Assembly (NCBI GenBank): GCA_964344685.1
Contig: CAYFOK010000001.1
Coordinates: 1 to 64,000 of the forward strand
DNA: 64,000 bases
Reading direction: 5' to 3'
From: Scalindua sp964344685
GTDB taxonomy: Bacteria; Planctomycetota; Brocadiia; Brocadiales; Scalinduaceae
The position numbers and the translations under genes are program-made. The notes under the pieces are model-generated. The model saw nothing but the letters and a program-made list of their open reading frames with translations. It searched no databases and had not been told where the DNA came from. This document shows positions 17,633-26,637 of this stretch, in pieces; positions within the stretch are counted from its first letter, which is position 1, and every line of letters begins with the position of its first letter.

Positions 17633-18292
17633 TTATAGAGTGATTATTCCTTCACGGATAGCATATCTGGTAAGCTCAGCTATATTGCTGACATCTATTT
17701 TTTGCATAATCCTGACACGATGAGATTCAATAGTTTTTATGCTTAAACTGAGAGTTGCGGCTATTTGCTTTGTAGACTTGCCTTCGGCCAGAAGTTGAAG
17801 TACTTCAAGTTCCCTTACAGACAAGAGTGAACGAGTAGAGCTCCTATCTTCCGATGAATTCTCCAGATAGTCTTCCATGACGATACTTGCTACACCGGGG
17901 CTAATGTAAGTTTTGTCTTCAACAATCACACGAACCGCATCTATCAGCTCTTTAAAAGCGCTATCTTTTAATACGTAGCCAGAGGCACCCGCTTTTAACA
18001 TTCCTTTTATAAACCGTTTGTCTGAATACATCGATAAAGCCAGTACCTTTACTTCAGGTGATATATTAACGATCTGGCGGGTAGCATCTATACCGTTCAA
18101 TTCGTGCATACCTATATCCATAATGACAACATCAGGTGACAGCTCTTTTACGTGCTGTAATGCTGCTCGTCCATTCTCCACCTCGGCAACTACTTCCATA
18201 TCCTGCTGCTTTTCAAGCAGGGAACGGAGGCCATCTTTAATGATCATGTGATCATCGGCAAGAACAACTTTAATCGTCTTATTGTTTTGCAC
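17633..18292 (-). CDS. NarL/FixJ-type response regulator
   Basis: Two-component DNA-binding regulator of 219 residues: receiver domain (about 8-125) with VVLADDHMII, Asp in DVVIMDIGMHELNGID (about 58) and the late SGYVLKDSAF Lys, then a LuxR-type helix-turn-helix (about 155-215; SVRELEVLQLLAEGKSTKQI, TIESHRVRIMQKI). Its start overlaps the end of the upstream kinase gene by 14 bases, so the pair is translationally coupled and is almost certainly a cognate kinase-regulator pair. Target genes are not evident from the sequence. Confidence 0.9.
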   Translation of the reverse strand: MQNNKTIKVVLADDHMIIKDGLRSLLEKQQDMEVVAEVENGRAALQHVKELSPDVVIMDIGMHELNGIDATRQIVNISPEVKVLALSMYSDKRFIKGMLKAGASGYVLKDSAFKELIDAVRVIVEDKTYISPGVASIVMEDYLENSSEDRSSTRSLLSVRELEVLQLLAEGKSTKQIAATLSLSIKTIESHRVRIMQKIDVSNIAELTRYAIREGIITL

Positions 18293-19955
18293 CTCTATCT
18301 CCTTTATAACGATTCAATGACATTTCTAATGTGACACGGGTTCCCTGATTGGGTTTTGATTCAAGGTACAAATGTCCTCCGAAGTGTTCCATTCTCTCTC
18401 GTATACTGAAGAGGCCGAAGCCGCTGAGATTGTCTGTTGAAAATTGTAATATTGAGAGATCAAATCCAATACCATTATCCTCAATACTGATTGTGATTCT
18501 ATCCTGATCTCTTTGTACTGACACTTTTATCCTGTCTGCACGGGCATGTTTAATAATATTAAACAGTAATTCACGAACTGACTTGAAGAGAAAGAAGCTT
18601 ACATCATCGTTCAACATCCTGCCGCCACTATTACACTCAAATTCTATCTGGATATTGTGCCGTTCCCTGAACTGCTCTATCAGCCACTCCACGGCCGGTT
18701 CAAAACCAAGTCTAAAGAGGAGGGGTGAGCTTATTTCAAATGTTAGTGTGCGTGTCTCCTGAATCGCTTTATCCAGAAGCTCTCTGGTCTGATTCAAGAT
18801 ATGGTCTCTGTCTGTATCAGTTTGAGGTTCTCTCAACTCTTCCAGCTTCATTTTTATAACAGTCAGGTTCTGCCCGATTCTATCATGCAGGTCTTCTGAG
18901 ATACGGCGGCGCTCGCGCTCTTCAGTTAATGACAATGTGGATGAAAGATGTTTGAGCTGCGCTTGATAAGCAAGCAATTCTTTCTCCACTTTCTTGCGTC
19001 CAGTAATGTCTTCAGCAATACCTTCTACCGCAATTACCTTATGGTTATTGTCAAAAACTGGAACCTCTTGAACCTTCAAAGTACGCTTGGAGCCGTCCTT
19101 GTGATATATTTCAACTTCGTAAGGAGGCTGCTTAATACCTTTTATACTAAGATCTGTGTATCTTGATACCTTATCGTTATCTGGATTATCTGTCATATAT
19201 TCAGAATAGTGTGTTAGAAATTCTTCCGTGTCATATCCAAGAATATTGTTAATCGCAGGGCTTAGATATGTGAATACTCCTTCCGTATCATGAGAATAGA
19301 GGAAATAATTGTCCCGAAGGCTTTCAATCAGCCTGCTATACTTTTCTTCAGATTTACGTAAAATATCCTCTACCCGTTTCTGCTGGACTATTTTTATCTG
19401 TAATGCTTCGTTGGCCATTGCCCACTCTTTTGTACGGGTGGCTACTCTACGCTCCAGAGTTTTGTTGATTTTTGTCAGCTCATTCTCTAGAATTTTACGT
19501 TCAGTAATATCGCGTGCAGACCCAAGTACTCCCACGACGTTCCCTTTCTTATCCAGTAATGGTTTATTCTTATATTCACACAATATGCCTGTATCTTTGA
19601 AGCGCACTTCTTGCTTAAGGCTTTCACCTTTCAGTGTCCTGGTATACAAATCCATTGCCAGTTTCAGGTTCTCTTCATCAAAAAGGGGTGCAAATGATTT
19701 GCCTATGAATTCTTCTGGTTTATGGCCAGATAATTTCTCAAATACCTGATTCAAATATAGTATATTTCCTTCTGTATCACAGATGTATGCCAGATCAGTA
19801 ATATTATCAAATAATAATTCATATTTCTCCAGAAGGCTTTCATTGTTCTGGTGATCTGCAATCTCTTTATGAAGTTGTTTGTGTGTGATTTTAAAAACTC
19901 CTTGTTCAAAAAATTTGATGGTTTTGTTTGAAGCTGTTAAACATGGAGATGTCAT
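18279..19955 (-). CDS. Cytosolic PAS-PAS histidine kinase of the NarX/DegS (HisKA_3) type
   Basis: Kinase of 558 residues without a visible membrane helix, so it senses an internal signal. Two PAS domains (about 45-160, with IGKSFAPLFDEEN and GVLGSARDITERK; about 205-325, with NILGYDTEEFL and EGIAEDITGRKK) are joined by a coiled segment. The dimerisation H-box is RRRISEDLHDRIGQNLTVIK (His at about 363) and the ATP-binding domain has NIIKHARADRI, EDNGIGFDL and GFGLFSIRERM. This arrangement phosphorylates NarL-type regulators, and such a gene overlaps it immediately downstream. PAS ligands cannot be read from the sequence. Confidence 0.87.
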   Translation of the reverse strand: MTSPCLTASNKTIKFFEQGVFKITHKQLHKEIADHQNNESLLEKYELLFDNITDLAYICDTEGNILYLNQVFEKLSGHKPEEFIGKSFAPLFDEENLKLAMDLYTRTLKGESLKQEVRFKDTGILCEYKNKPLLDKKGNVVGVLGSARDITERKILENELTKINKTLERRVATRTKEWAMANEALQIKIVQQKRVEDILRKSEEKYSRLIESLRDNYFLYSHDTEGVFTYLSPAINNILGYDTEEFLTHYSEYMTDNPDNDKVSRYTDLSIKGIKQPPYEVEIYHKDGSKRTLKVQEVPVFDNNHKVIAVEGIAEDITGRKKVEKELLAYQAQLKHLSSTLSLTEERERRRISEDLHDRIGQNLTVIKMKLEELREPQTDTDRDHILNQTRELLDKAIQETRTLTFEISSPLLFRLGFEPAVEWLIEQFRERHNIQIEFECNSGGRMLNDDVSFFLFKSVRELLFNIIKHARADRIKVSVQRDQDRITISIEDNGIGFDLSILQFSTDNLSGFGLFSIRERMEHFGGHLYLESKPNQGTRVTLEMSLNRYKGDRGAKQ

Positions 19956-20220
19956 GCAAGTGTAGTATTTAGTCGCTAATTTACTTTCTCATAAAATGAA
20001 ACTTTTGAAAGAAAAAGATTAGCAAGAGCAAAATATTATTAGCATTAATGTCTTCTCTCCTGAATACTTAGTCATATATTTTGAAAATATATCAGAAATC
20101 GATATTATAATGCATATTTGCCGAGAAGTTGAGTGGTTACTCTATATAACAGGGACGCTTATGTCAAGCAAACAAAATACTTGTTGTTCATCTTGGTTTT
20201 AATTGTAAAAGAGTTTTTAT

Positions 20221-20250
20221 TTGACACCGTTATGTCAATACAGATATAAT
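20221..20250 (+). promoter_or_regulatory. Sigma70-type promoter of the modE-like gene
   Basis: A perfect -35 (TTGACA, 20221-20226) and perfect -10 (TATAAT, 20245-20250) are separated by 18 bases. Transcription would start near 20257, only a few bases before the ATG at 20263, so the mRNA may be leaderless or nearly so. This also argues against the TTG at 20221 as the gene start. Confidence 0.75.
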
Positions 20251-20251
20251 G
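20228..20251 (+). promoter_or_regulatory. Candidate ModE-type operator overlapping the promoter
   Basis: CGTTAT (20228-20233), 12 bases, ATAATG (20246-20251) gives a 24-bp imperfect palindrome with the CGTTAT-N12-ATAACG layout I recall for the E. coli modA operator. One half-site base differs. It sits between -35 and -10 and covers the -10, the expected place for autorepression by the regulator encoded just downstream. Confidence 0.5.
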
Positions 20252-20262
20252 ATTCCAGCTTG

Positions 20263-20598
20263 ATGAAAGTAAAATTCAAAATATGGATGGAGCAGAATGG
20301 AAGTGTAGCATTTGCTGAAGGCAGAAGGATGCTTCTTGAAGCTGTGGAACGTTTGGGTTCTTTAAACGCAGCAGCAAAGGAGCTGGGAATGTCATATAGG
20401 GCGGCATGGGGTAAGATAAAGGCAACTGAAGAGGCGTTAGGCCTTAAGTTATTAGATGTTACAACCGGTGGAAAGGGTGGCGGGGGGGCAAAATTGACCC
20501 ATGAAGCACGGGAGCTTGTTTCATCATATAATAAATACATAAAGAAAATGAGTTTGATAGCAGAAAAAGAGTTTAACGTTTTCTTTAAACAGAAATAA
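20263..20598 (+). CDS. ModE-like molybdenum-responsive regulator, DNA-binding domain only
   Basis: Protein of 111 residues from the ATG at 20263, equal to the winged-helix N-terminal domain of ModE: WMEQNGSVAFAEGRRMLLEA, the recognition region GSLNAAAKELGMSYRAAWGK, and the wing TGGKGGGGAKLT that is diagnostic of the family. The C-terminal molybdate-binding TOBE/Mop domains of full ModE are missing; a separate two-Mop protein is encoded about 100 bases downstream and may supply the sensing part. The context (mop, modABC and a formate dehydrogenase) fits molybdate homeostasis. Confidence 0.88.
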   Translation: MKVKFKIWMEQNGSVAFAEGRRMLLEAVERLGSLNAAAKELGMSYRAAWGKIKATEEALGLKLLDVTTGGKGGGGAKLTHEARELVSSYNKYIKKMSLIAEKEFNVFFKQK

Positions 20599-20609
20599 GT
20601 TAAATGATC

Positions 20610-20660
20610 GGATTCCTTGCGAAAGCAAGGTCAGTCTTGGAATCCTCTCTAAAAAGAGGA
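20610..20660 (+). ncRNA. Structured RNA element between modE-like and mop genes
   Basis: GGATTCC (20610-20616) can pair with GGAATCC (20639-20645), enclosing TTGC-GAAA-GCAA with a GNRA tetraloop. CCTCT (20644-20648) with AGAGG (20655-20659) forms a second stem that competes with the first for two bases. This could be an attenuator, an mRNA processing site or a dispersed repeat. Its place ahead of molybdate genes brings the Moco/Tuco riboswitch to mind, but I cannot align it to that motif. Confidence 0.35.
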
Positions 20661-20700
20661 ATGCAGATTTACTTTTTTCATAATATTGTGGTTTTAATAT

Positions 20701-21108
20701 ATGGCCAGTAAGGTTTGCGGTACGATTACCAGGGTGGTAAAAGGAGATATACACGCTAATGTTCAGATCTTGTGGAAGTCTATCCCACTAAGCGTTGTTA
20801 TTACAACGGCATCGTGTGATGATATGCATCTTTGTGAAGGTGACTCTATTACGGTACTCATCAAGGGTACGGACGTTATGATTGCAAAATCTTTCTCCGG
20901 TATGATCAGTGCGAGGAACAGAGTCAGCGGAGTAGTTAAACATATTATTAAGGGAGACGTTGTATCCAAAGTGTTTGTAGAATCTCAAGAGGAGATACTT
21001 CACGCAATTATCACCAATACATCATTGAAGGAGATGGATATTAATGAGGGTAATGAAGTCACGGCAATTGTAAAGTCAACAGAGTTAATACTATATAAAG
21101 AGACTTGA
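20701..21108 (+). CDS. Dimop molbindin (tandem Mop domains)
   Basis: Cytoplasmic molybdate/tungstate-binding protein of 135 residues made of two Mop (TOBE-like) repeats of about 67 residues each: the first begins KVCGTITRVVKGDIHANVQI, the second NRVSGVVKHIIKGDVVSKVF, and both end in VTxxxKxTxxxxxKxx. Mop proteins assemble into ring hexamers or trimers that store oxyanions for cofactor synthesis. Here it may also act as the sensing partner of the truncated ModE-like regulator. modA begins three bases after its stop, so it heads the mod operon. Confidence 0.87.
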   Translation: MASKVCGTITRVVKGDIHANVQILWKSIPLSVVITTASCDDMHLCEGDSITVLIKGTDVMIAKSFSGMISARNRVSGVVKHIIKGDVVSKVFVESQEEILHAIITNTSLKEMDINEGNEVTAIVKSTELILYKET

Positions 21109-21111
21109 GTT

Positions 21112-21909
21112 ATGAAAAAAAATACAGGATTTGGGTTGATCATTGCTTTGATTTTGATATTTGGGTTTTCTCCTACTACTGAGGCAGGTGACAATATACT
21201 GATTGCTGCCGCATCGAATCTGAGATTTGCCATGCATGAGATCTGCCAGGATTTTCAGAGAGAGAATTCTTCTATTCAGATAAAGGTGTCATACGGTTCC
21301 TCAGGCAATTTTTTTGCACAGATAATGCAGGGTGCACCCTTTGACATTTTCTTTTCTGCGGATGCCACATATCCGGAGCTGCTTGAGCAGGAGGGTTTAA
21401 CGGCTAAGGAGATGCAAAATGTTTATGCTGTGGGAAAGATCGTACTCTGGTTTCCGAAGGAGTCTGAAGCGGACTCTGCAAAAGGGTTTCAAACCATTAT
21501 ATCCTCTGATGTCAAGAAGCTGGCTATAGCAAACCCCCGGCATGCACCATATGGCCGTGCCGCAGAGGAATCGCTTCATTATTACGATCTGTGGGAGAAA
21601 GTTAAAGGGAAGCTTATTTATGGTGAAAACATTTCACAGACAGCACAATTTGTTCATACGGGAGCTGCCGATGCAGGTATAGTTGCACTCTCTCTGGCAA
21701 TCTCACCAGAGATGTTACATGAAGGACGGTATTGGGTAATTCCTGATGAATCACATGCTGATATCGAACAGTTTTATGTGGTTTTAAAAAAAGGGAAAGA
21801 AAAAGCAAGTATCAGGAAATTCCTGGATTTTATCGAAGGAGAAGGGGGAGGTAAAATACTTTCCAGATACGGGTTTGTCATTCCAGGTACCGGAGAGAAA
21901 AGGTCATGA
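21112..21909 (+). CDS. modA: Molybdate ABC transporter, periplasmic binding protein
   Basis: Receptor that captures molybdate or tungstate. A signal peptide (GLIIALILIFGFSPTTEA) is followed by the family motif ILIAAASNLRFAMHEI, the oxyanion-binding VSYGSSGNFFAQIMQGAPFDIFFSAD region (about 60-85), LAIANPRHAPYGRAAEESL (about 140-160) and GAADAGIVALSLA (about 185). The 265-residue length is normal. Its end overlaps modB by four bases (ATGA), showing tight coupling. Confidence 0.93.
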   Translation: MKKNTGFGLIIALILIFGFSPTTEAGDNILIAAASNLRFAMHEICQDFQRENSSIQIKVSYGSSGNFFAQIMQGAPFDIFFSADATYPELLEQEGLTAKEMQNVYAVGKIVLWFPKESEADSAKGFQTIISSDVKKLAIANPRHAPYGRAAEESLHYYDLWEKVKGKLIYGENISQTAQFVHTGAADAGIVALSLAISPEMLHEGRYWVIPDESHADIEQFYVVLKKGKEKASIRKFLDFIEGEGGGKILSRYGFVIPGTGEKRS

Positions 21910-22574
21910 ACTTTGCTGCACCACTTCTATTGAGCCTGAAACTTTCAAGTGTCACTACTTTATTACTTCTTGTTTTGGGTGTTCCTTTCGCTTACTGGCT
22001 TGTCTTTTCCAGGTTTCGGTGGAAATTTTTAGTAGAATCGGTGGTTGCACTGCCTCTTGTTCTTCCACCCACAGTACTGGGTTTTTACCTGCTTATGGCC
22101 ATTGGGGCAAACAGTTTTATCGGGCAGTGGTATGAGAGCATTTTTAACAAGCCTCTTGCTTTTTCCTTTCAGGGGCTGGTTTTAGGATCATTCCTTTATA
22201 GCCTGCCTTTTGCAGTACAGCCCATTCAAACCGCTTTTTCATCTGTAGATAAGAAACTTCTGGAGGCATCGTGGTCACTAGGCAGATCAAACGTATACAC
22301 TTTTTTTAGAGTTATTCTCCCATTGTCACGCCACGGTATTATTACCGGTTGTGTACTTTCGTTTGCGCACACCCTTGGAGAATTCGGAGTAATACTCATG
22401 ATTGGAGGAAACATACCCGGCATTACCAGAGTTGCCTCTGTTGCTATCTATGATGAAGTGCAGGCTTTAAATTACGGCAGTGCCAATATGTACGCAGCCA
22501 TTTTGCTGATATTCTCATTTTCAATACTGGCGACGGTTTATTTTATTAATAGAAGATTTGTACGTACATTGTAA
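21906..22574 (+). CDS. modB: Molybdate ABC transporter permease
   Basis: Inner-membrane channel of 222 residues with about five helices. The N-terminal PLLLSLKLSSVTTLLLLVLG, the VVALPLVLPPTVLGFYLL segment and the EAA coupling loop (LLEASWSLGRSNVYTFFRVILP, followed by HTLGEFGVILMIGG) are characteristic of ModB. It overlaps modA by four bases and is followed 13 bases later by modC. Confidence 0.94.
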   Translation: MNFAAPLLLSLKLSSVTTLLLLVLGVPFAYWLVFSRFRWKFLVESVVALPLVLPPTVLGFYLLMAIGANSFIGQWYESIFNKPLAFSFQGLVLGSFLYSLPFAVQPIQTAFSSVDKKLLEASWSLGRSNVYTFFRVILPLSRHGIITGCVLSFAHTLGEFGVILMIGGNIPGITRVASVAIYDEVQALNYGSANMYAAILLIFSFSILATVYFINRRFVRTL

Positions 22575-22587
22575 ATAGAGATGAATA

Positions 22588-23454
22588 TTGCTGAGTATTA
22601 AACTGAAAAAAACCTGGAACGATTTCCAATTGGATGTCTCTTTTGATATTCCACGTGGAATGATAACTGCATTGTTTGGTCCGTCTGGTGCTGGAAAATC
22701 AAGCATATTGCGTCTGATATCCGGATTGGACATTGCGGAAGACGGGTTTATTACCAATAGGACAGAAGCATGGTTTGATAAGAGAAAAGGAATAAACCTT
22801 CACCCGCAGCAACGTTCTGTCGGCTTTGTTTTCCAGGATTATGCTCTGTTCCCTCACATGACGGTTGAAAAAAATGTGGCATATGGTATTAAAGAGAAGT
22901 GGAGGAGAAAGGAGATAAAAGATCTCATTGCACTTGCCGGGCTTTCCGGATATGAAAGATATTTTCCCGCGCAATTATCCGGCGGGCAGAAACAGAGGGT
23001 CGCCCTGATCAGGGCTATAGCCAGGAAACCTGATATCCTGCTCCTGGATGAACCTTTTTCCGCGCTGGATTGGCAGACACGCATTCAACTGCAGGAGGAT
23101 GTTAAGAATATTATTAAACAGTTTCATGTAACGACTCTATACGTTACTCATGATGTAACAGAGGTATACAAGCTGGCAAGTAACGTCATTGTATTGGAAT
23201 CCGGGAAGGGAGTTAAACAGGGAACTCCGGAAGAGGTTTTTTTAGGTAAAAGATTGAGTACACGAGTTCAGGTAACCGGCAAGGTGGTGGGAATAGGACA
23301 CGATTCAATCATGGCATCTGTTACCATTCTGCATGCAGGCCAGTTCTTTAAGACATTAATAGATACGGAAGAGTTGAAATCCTTAGATTTAAAGATAGGA
23401 GACGATGTCATTGTCGGTGTAAAATCGTCTGATGTGATTTTGTTTAAGATGTGA
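22588..23454 (+). CDS. modC: Molybdate ABC transporter ATP-binding protein
   Basis: ATPase of the molybdate importer with Walker A GPSGAGKSS (about residue 31), Q-loop FVFQDYALFPHMTV, signature LSGGQKQRVALIRAIA and Walker B ILLLDEPFSALD. The C-terminus (about 225-288) is a single Mop/TOBE regulatory domain (VQVTGKVVGIGHDSIM, DDVIVGVKSSDVILF). The length, 288, is shorter than E. coli ModC (352), which carries two such repeats. The start appears to be TTG at 22588; the nearby ATG at 22581 is out of frame. Confidence 0.93.
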   Translation: MLSIKLKKTWNDFQLDVSFDIPRGMITALFGPSGAGKSSILRLISGLDIAEDGFITNRTEAWFDKRKGINLHPQQRSVGFVFQDYALFPHMTVEKNVAYGIKEKWRRKEIKDLIALAGLSGYERYFPAQLSGGQKQRVALIRAIARKPDILLLDEPFSALDWQTRIQLQEDVKNIIKQFHVTTLYVTHDVTEVYKLASNVIVLESGKGVKQGTPEEVFLGKRLSTRVQVTGKVVGIGHDSIMASVTILHAGQFFKTLIDTEELKSLDLKIGDDVIVGVKSSDVILFKM

Positions 23455-23510
23455 GGTCAGGATGCAGGGTACTACACCTGATATTAACTTGTGTCTATGT
23501 TTCAGGCAAC

Positions 23511-23563
23511 AAAAAAAACCATCACTCTATCTTGTAGCAGATAAAAACGATGGGTTTTATTTT
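23511..23563. terminator. Probable terminator of the mod operon
   Basis: CCATC (23519-23523) pairs with GATGG (23549-23553), extended by the A-run on the left and T-rich sequence on the right, with a loop of 25 bases. It lies between the convergent ends of modC and the formate dehydrogenase gene and could serve both. Confidence 0.4.
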
Positions 23564-23581
23564 ATCAAAAACGGTTTAATC

Positions 23582-26293
23582 TTATTTATGTCCGTTGCTT
23601 CCGTTTAACTTTTCAATCTTAATCGCACACGACTTATACTCAGGGATCTTACATACCGGATCTAGTTTGTCGTTGGTCAGGAGATTTGTCAGAGCGTCTC
23701 TATTGTGGAACGCAAGGAAGGTATATCCTGGCTGCACTCTGTCTGTTAAGATTACTTTTACTTCCATCTCACCTCTCCTTGAACTGGCAAGTACCTTTTC
23801 ACTGTCCTTTATGTTAAGCGCTCTGGCGTCAAACGGATTCAGCTCCAGTGACTCTTCCGGCCATTTCTCCATTATCTTAGTTGATCTTGTTGTCATCGAC
23901 CCATTATTGTAATGCTGTCTTCGACGACCAGTTGAAAGGATCAACGGGAACTTATCATCAGGTAGTTCAGCCGAAGCAATGTGCTCCTGGAAGTTAAACT
24001 TGGCTTTTCCATTCGGTCTGATAAATTTCTCTTCGTACATGATTTTTGTACCCGGATGATCCAGGCTTGGGCATGGCCACTGAATTCCGTCCGGATTACA
24101 TCTCTCATGAGTAACACCCGCAAACATAGGTGCAACACTTGCAAGCTCATCCCATATTTCAGACGCTGACGAATATTCCATATTATTAATTCCAAGGGCT
24201 TTTGCTACCATGCATATGGTCTCCCAGTCCGCTTTGCCGCATAATGGATCTATCGCCTTTCGAATCAGCTGAATTCTTCTTTCACCATTGGTGAATGTTC
24301 CGTCCTTCTCCGCATGACTTGAACCGGGGAGGATTACGTCAGCAAACTCAGTAGTCTCCGTTGGCAGGATATCCTGTACCACGAGGAAGTCCAGTTTCTT
24401 CAGTCCGCTTTTTACGTAATTTACATTGGCATTTGTATGGGCAGGATCTTCACCAAAGATATAGTAACCCTTCATCTTACCCTTATTCATTGCTACATCC
24501 ATCTCTGTACATGTCAGACCAATCTTATCATCCAGTTTGGTCTTCCACGCTTTTTCAAATTTCTTCTGTGCCTTTTCATCACCAACGTTCTGGTATCCAA
24601 CAAATTTGTTAGGCAGTGCTCCCATGTCACAAGCTCCCTGAACATTATTCTGTCCACGGGTCGGGTTTATTCCAACACTTGCTCTTCCAAGGTGTCCTGT
24701 AACGGTAGCAATGTTTGCAAGCGCCATAACGTTGGCTGTGCCGGTTGAATGTTCTGTCATTCCAAGACTGTAAACAATCATTGCCTTGTCTGTTGAAGCG
24801 TACATTCTTGCCGCTTCAATAATCCTGTCCTTGGCGACACCTGTTATACCTGAGACATATTCCGGTGTGTATTTCGCGACGCCTTTTTTGAGTTCTGCGA
24901 ACCCTTCTGTACGTTTCTTTATAAACTCCTTGTCCTCAAGCCCCTCTTTTATGATTACATGTATTAATCCATTTAAAAGAGCTACATTTGTACCCGGCTG
25001 CAGATTCAGCCATACATCAGCTTTTTCCGCAAGTTGTGTCTTTCTCGGGTCACCTACAATCAGTTTTGTTCCCTTTTTCAAGGCATCTTTTATCTTAAGT
25101 CCTATAATCGGATGCGCTTCATAAGGATTAGCACCTATCACGAATAACAGTTCCGTATCACGTATCTGATCAAATGAATTAGTCGCGGCACCACCTCCGT
25201 AACACGCGGCTAGCCCTGATACGCTGGCGCTGTGGCATACTCTTGCGCAGTTATCAACATTATTAGTACCCATCATTCGGGCCAGCTTCTGGAATATATA
25301 GTTCTCTTCATTTGTGCATCTTGAAGAAGAGAGGAATCCAAGTGCGTCAGGTCCATGTTTTTTCTTGATCTCTGTAAACTTTTTGGCTATGAGGGAAATT
25401 GCCTCGTCCCAGCTGGCCTCTTCCAGTTTACCATTCTTTCTTATGAGTGGTGTGGTAAATCTGTCTTTATGGTGTATATGCTCGTATCCAAATCTACCTT
25501 TTACACAGAGACTACCTCTGTCATTAACCGGAGCTTCAAAGCATGGTGAAATAGAGACTACCTTATTGTCTTTTACATTCAAAAAGTAGTTACAGCCTGT
25601 TCCGCAGTATGTACAGGTAGTCCTGGTCTTTTCAAATTGCCATGGACGTCCTTTTCCTTTAGCGGACAGTTCCTGTAGTGCACCAACAGGGCACGCTTCT
25701 ATACATTGACCGCACAACTCACAATCACCTTCTTTGGAGATATTCGTTTTGCTTGGTGTACCCAGTGCTGTGAATCCACCAGCCTTAAATCCAAGGGCGT
25801 AGGATCCCTGAAGCTCGGCACAGGTTCTTGCGCACCTGGTACACATAATACATTTATCTTTGTCCCACTCTATCACTCCGTTATTAGGGAGCTCAGGGAA
25901 TTTTCGAATAGTTTGCTGACTCCACTCAGCATGTACTTCAAACTGGTAAGCATAATTCTGGAGCTTGCAATTACCCGTCTTCTCACAGGTCATACAGTCA
26001 TTAGGGTGGTTTCCGAGTATCAGCTTAAGGTTGTTTTTTCGGAGTTCAGTAATGGTATCGCTTTCTGTTATGACGTTCATCCCGTCCCAAACAGGAGCGT
26101 TGCATGCAGTTACCGGACCAAGATTCCCGTCTACTTCAACAACGCACATTCTGCACTGGCCAAATGGTGATAGTAAACCCCAGTGGCATAAATGTGGAAT
26201 GTGGATATTGTTTTTCTTGGCAACGTCAAGGATGGTTTCACCATCACTTGCTTCATACTCTTTCTGGTTAATTTGTAATGTAATCTTTTTCAT
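23582..26293 (-). CDS. fdhA: Formate dehydrogenase, catalytic Mo/W subunit with N-terminal Fe-S extension
   Basis: Oxidises formate to CO2 (or the reverse) at a bis-MGD site. Domains in order: 2Fe-2S ferredoxin (about 1-80; HLCHWGLLSPFGQCRMC), a His-Cys3 cluster (HPNDCMTCEKTGNC), two 4Fe-4S (CIMCTRCARTC and CELCGQCIEACP), then the molybdopterin part starting CTYCGTGCNYF (about 225) and ending in the dinucleotide-binding domain (STGRRRQHYNNGSMT, about 785). The catalytic metal ligand is a Cys in NCARVCHSASVSG (about 352), followed by the conserved His, so it is the Cys and not the selenocysteine form. The layout matches soluble NAD- or ferredoxin-linked enzymes. A good AGGGAGAGGA precedes the ATG. 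Mo uptake genes lie alongside. Confidence 0.9.
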   Translation of the reverse strand: MKKITLQINQKEYEASDGETILDVAKKNNIHIPHLCHWGLLSPFGQCRMCVVEVDGNLGPVTACNAPVWDGMNVITESDTITELRKNNLKLILGNHPNDCMTCEKTGNCKLQNYAYQFEVHAEWSQQTIRKFPELPNNGVIEWDKDKCIMCTRCARTCAELQGSYALGFKAGGFTALGTPSKTNISKEGDCELCGQCIEACPVGALQELSAKGKGRPWQFEKTRTTCTYCGTGCNYFLNVKDNKVVSISPCFEAPVNDRGSLCVKGRFGYEHIHHKDRFTTPLIRKNGKLEEASWDEAISLIAKKFTEIKKKHGPDALGFLSSSRCTNEENYIFQKLARMMGTNNVDNCARVCHSASVSGLAACYGGGAATNSFDQIRDTELLFVIGANPYEAHPIIGLKIKDALKKGTKLIVGDPRKTQLAEKADVWLNLQPGTNVALLNGLIHVIIKEGLEDKEFIKKRTEGFAELKKGVAKYTPEYVSGITGVAKDRIIEAARMYASTDKAMIVYSLGMTEHSTGTANVMALANIATVTGHLGRASVGINPTRGQNNVQGACDMGALPNKFVGYQNVGDEKAQKKFEKAWKTKLDDKIGLTCTEMDVAMNKGKMKGYYIFGEDPAHTNANVNYVKSGLKKLDFLVVQDILPTETTEFADVILPGSSHAEKDGTFTNGERRIQLIRKAIDPLCGKADWETICMVAKALGINNMEYSSASEIWDELASVAPMFAGVTHERCNPDGIQWPCPSLDHPGTKIMYEEKFIRPNGKAKFNFQEHIASAELPDDKFPLILSTGRRRQHYNNGSMTTRSTKIMEKWPEESLELNPFDARALNIKDSEKVLASSRRGEMEVKVILTDRVQPGYTFLAFHNRDALTNLLTNDKLDPVCKIPEYKSCAIKIEKLNGSNGHK

Positions 26294-26474
26294 GTCCTCT
26301 CCCTCTAATCACCGTACTAAAAAACTTTTAGTAAAACAAACCGGTATAATAAAATATGTTATTTATGTTTATGCACAGCTCTTTTTTTTGCGTAGTTTTA
26401 AAAAAAAGTGTCAAAAAACAAATTAGCTTTTATAGATTTTATAAAATAACAGCATGTAATCAATAATAATAAAT

Positions 26475-26509
26475 AATAATAGCCTTGTGTACAAAGCTAG
26501 GCTATTATT
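26475..26509 (-). terminator. Probable terminator downstream of the Fe-S protein gene
   Basis: AATAATAGCC (26475-26484) and GGCTATTATT (26500-26509) form a perfect 10-bp stem with a 15-base loop; on the minus strand it is followed by T-rich sequence. It stands in the 344-base space between the Fe-S protein gene and fdhA, so fdhA probably has its own promoter in the very AT-rich 26300-26460 stretch. Confidence 0.5.
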
Positions 26510-26637
26510 ACAGGCACACATAACCACAACTTTTATAAGGTGTTATGGCAAGGCGTGCTTGTTTGTAATTATTACATATTGATTTGGTTTAATATTAGGC
26601 TTTTGGACACTCATGTTAAGCTGGAGTCGTCAGTTGC

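Noticed and set aside
23582..26293. Selenocysteine form of formate dehydrogenase
   Set aside because: The frame is open throughout and the catalytic position is TGC/TGT Cys (ARVCHS); no in-frame TGA is present.
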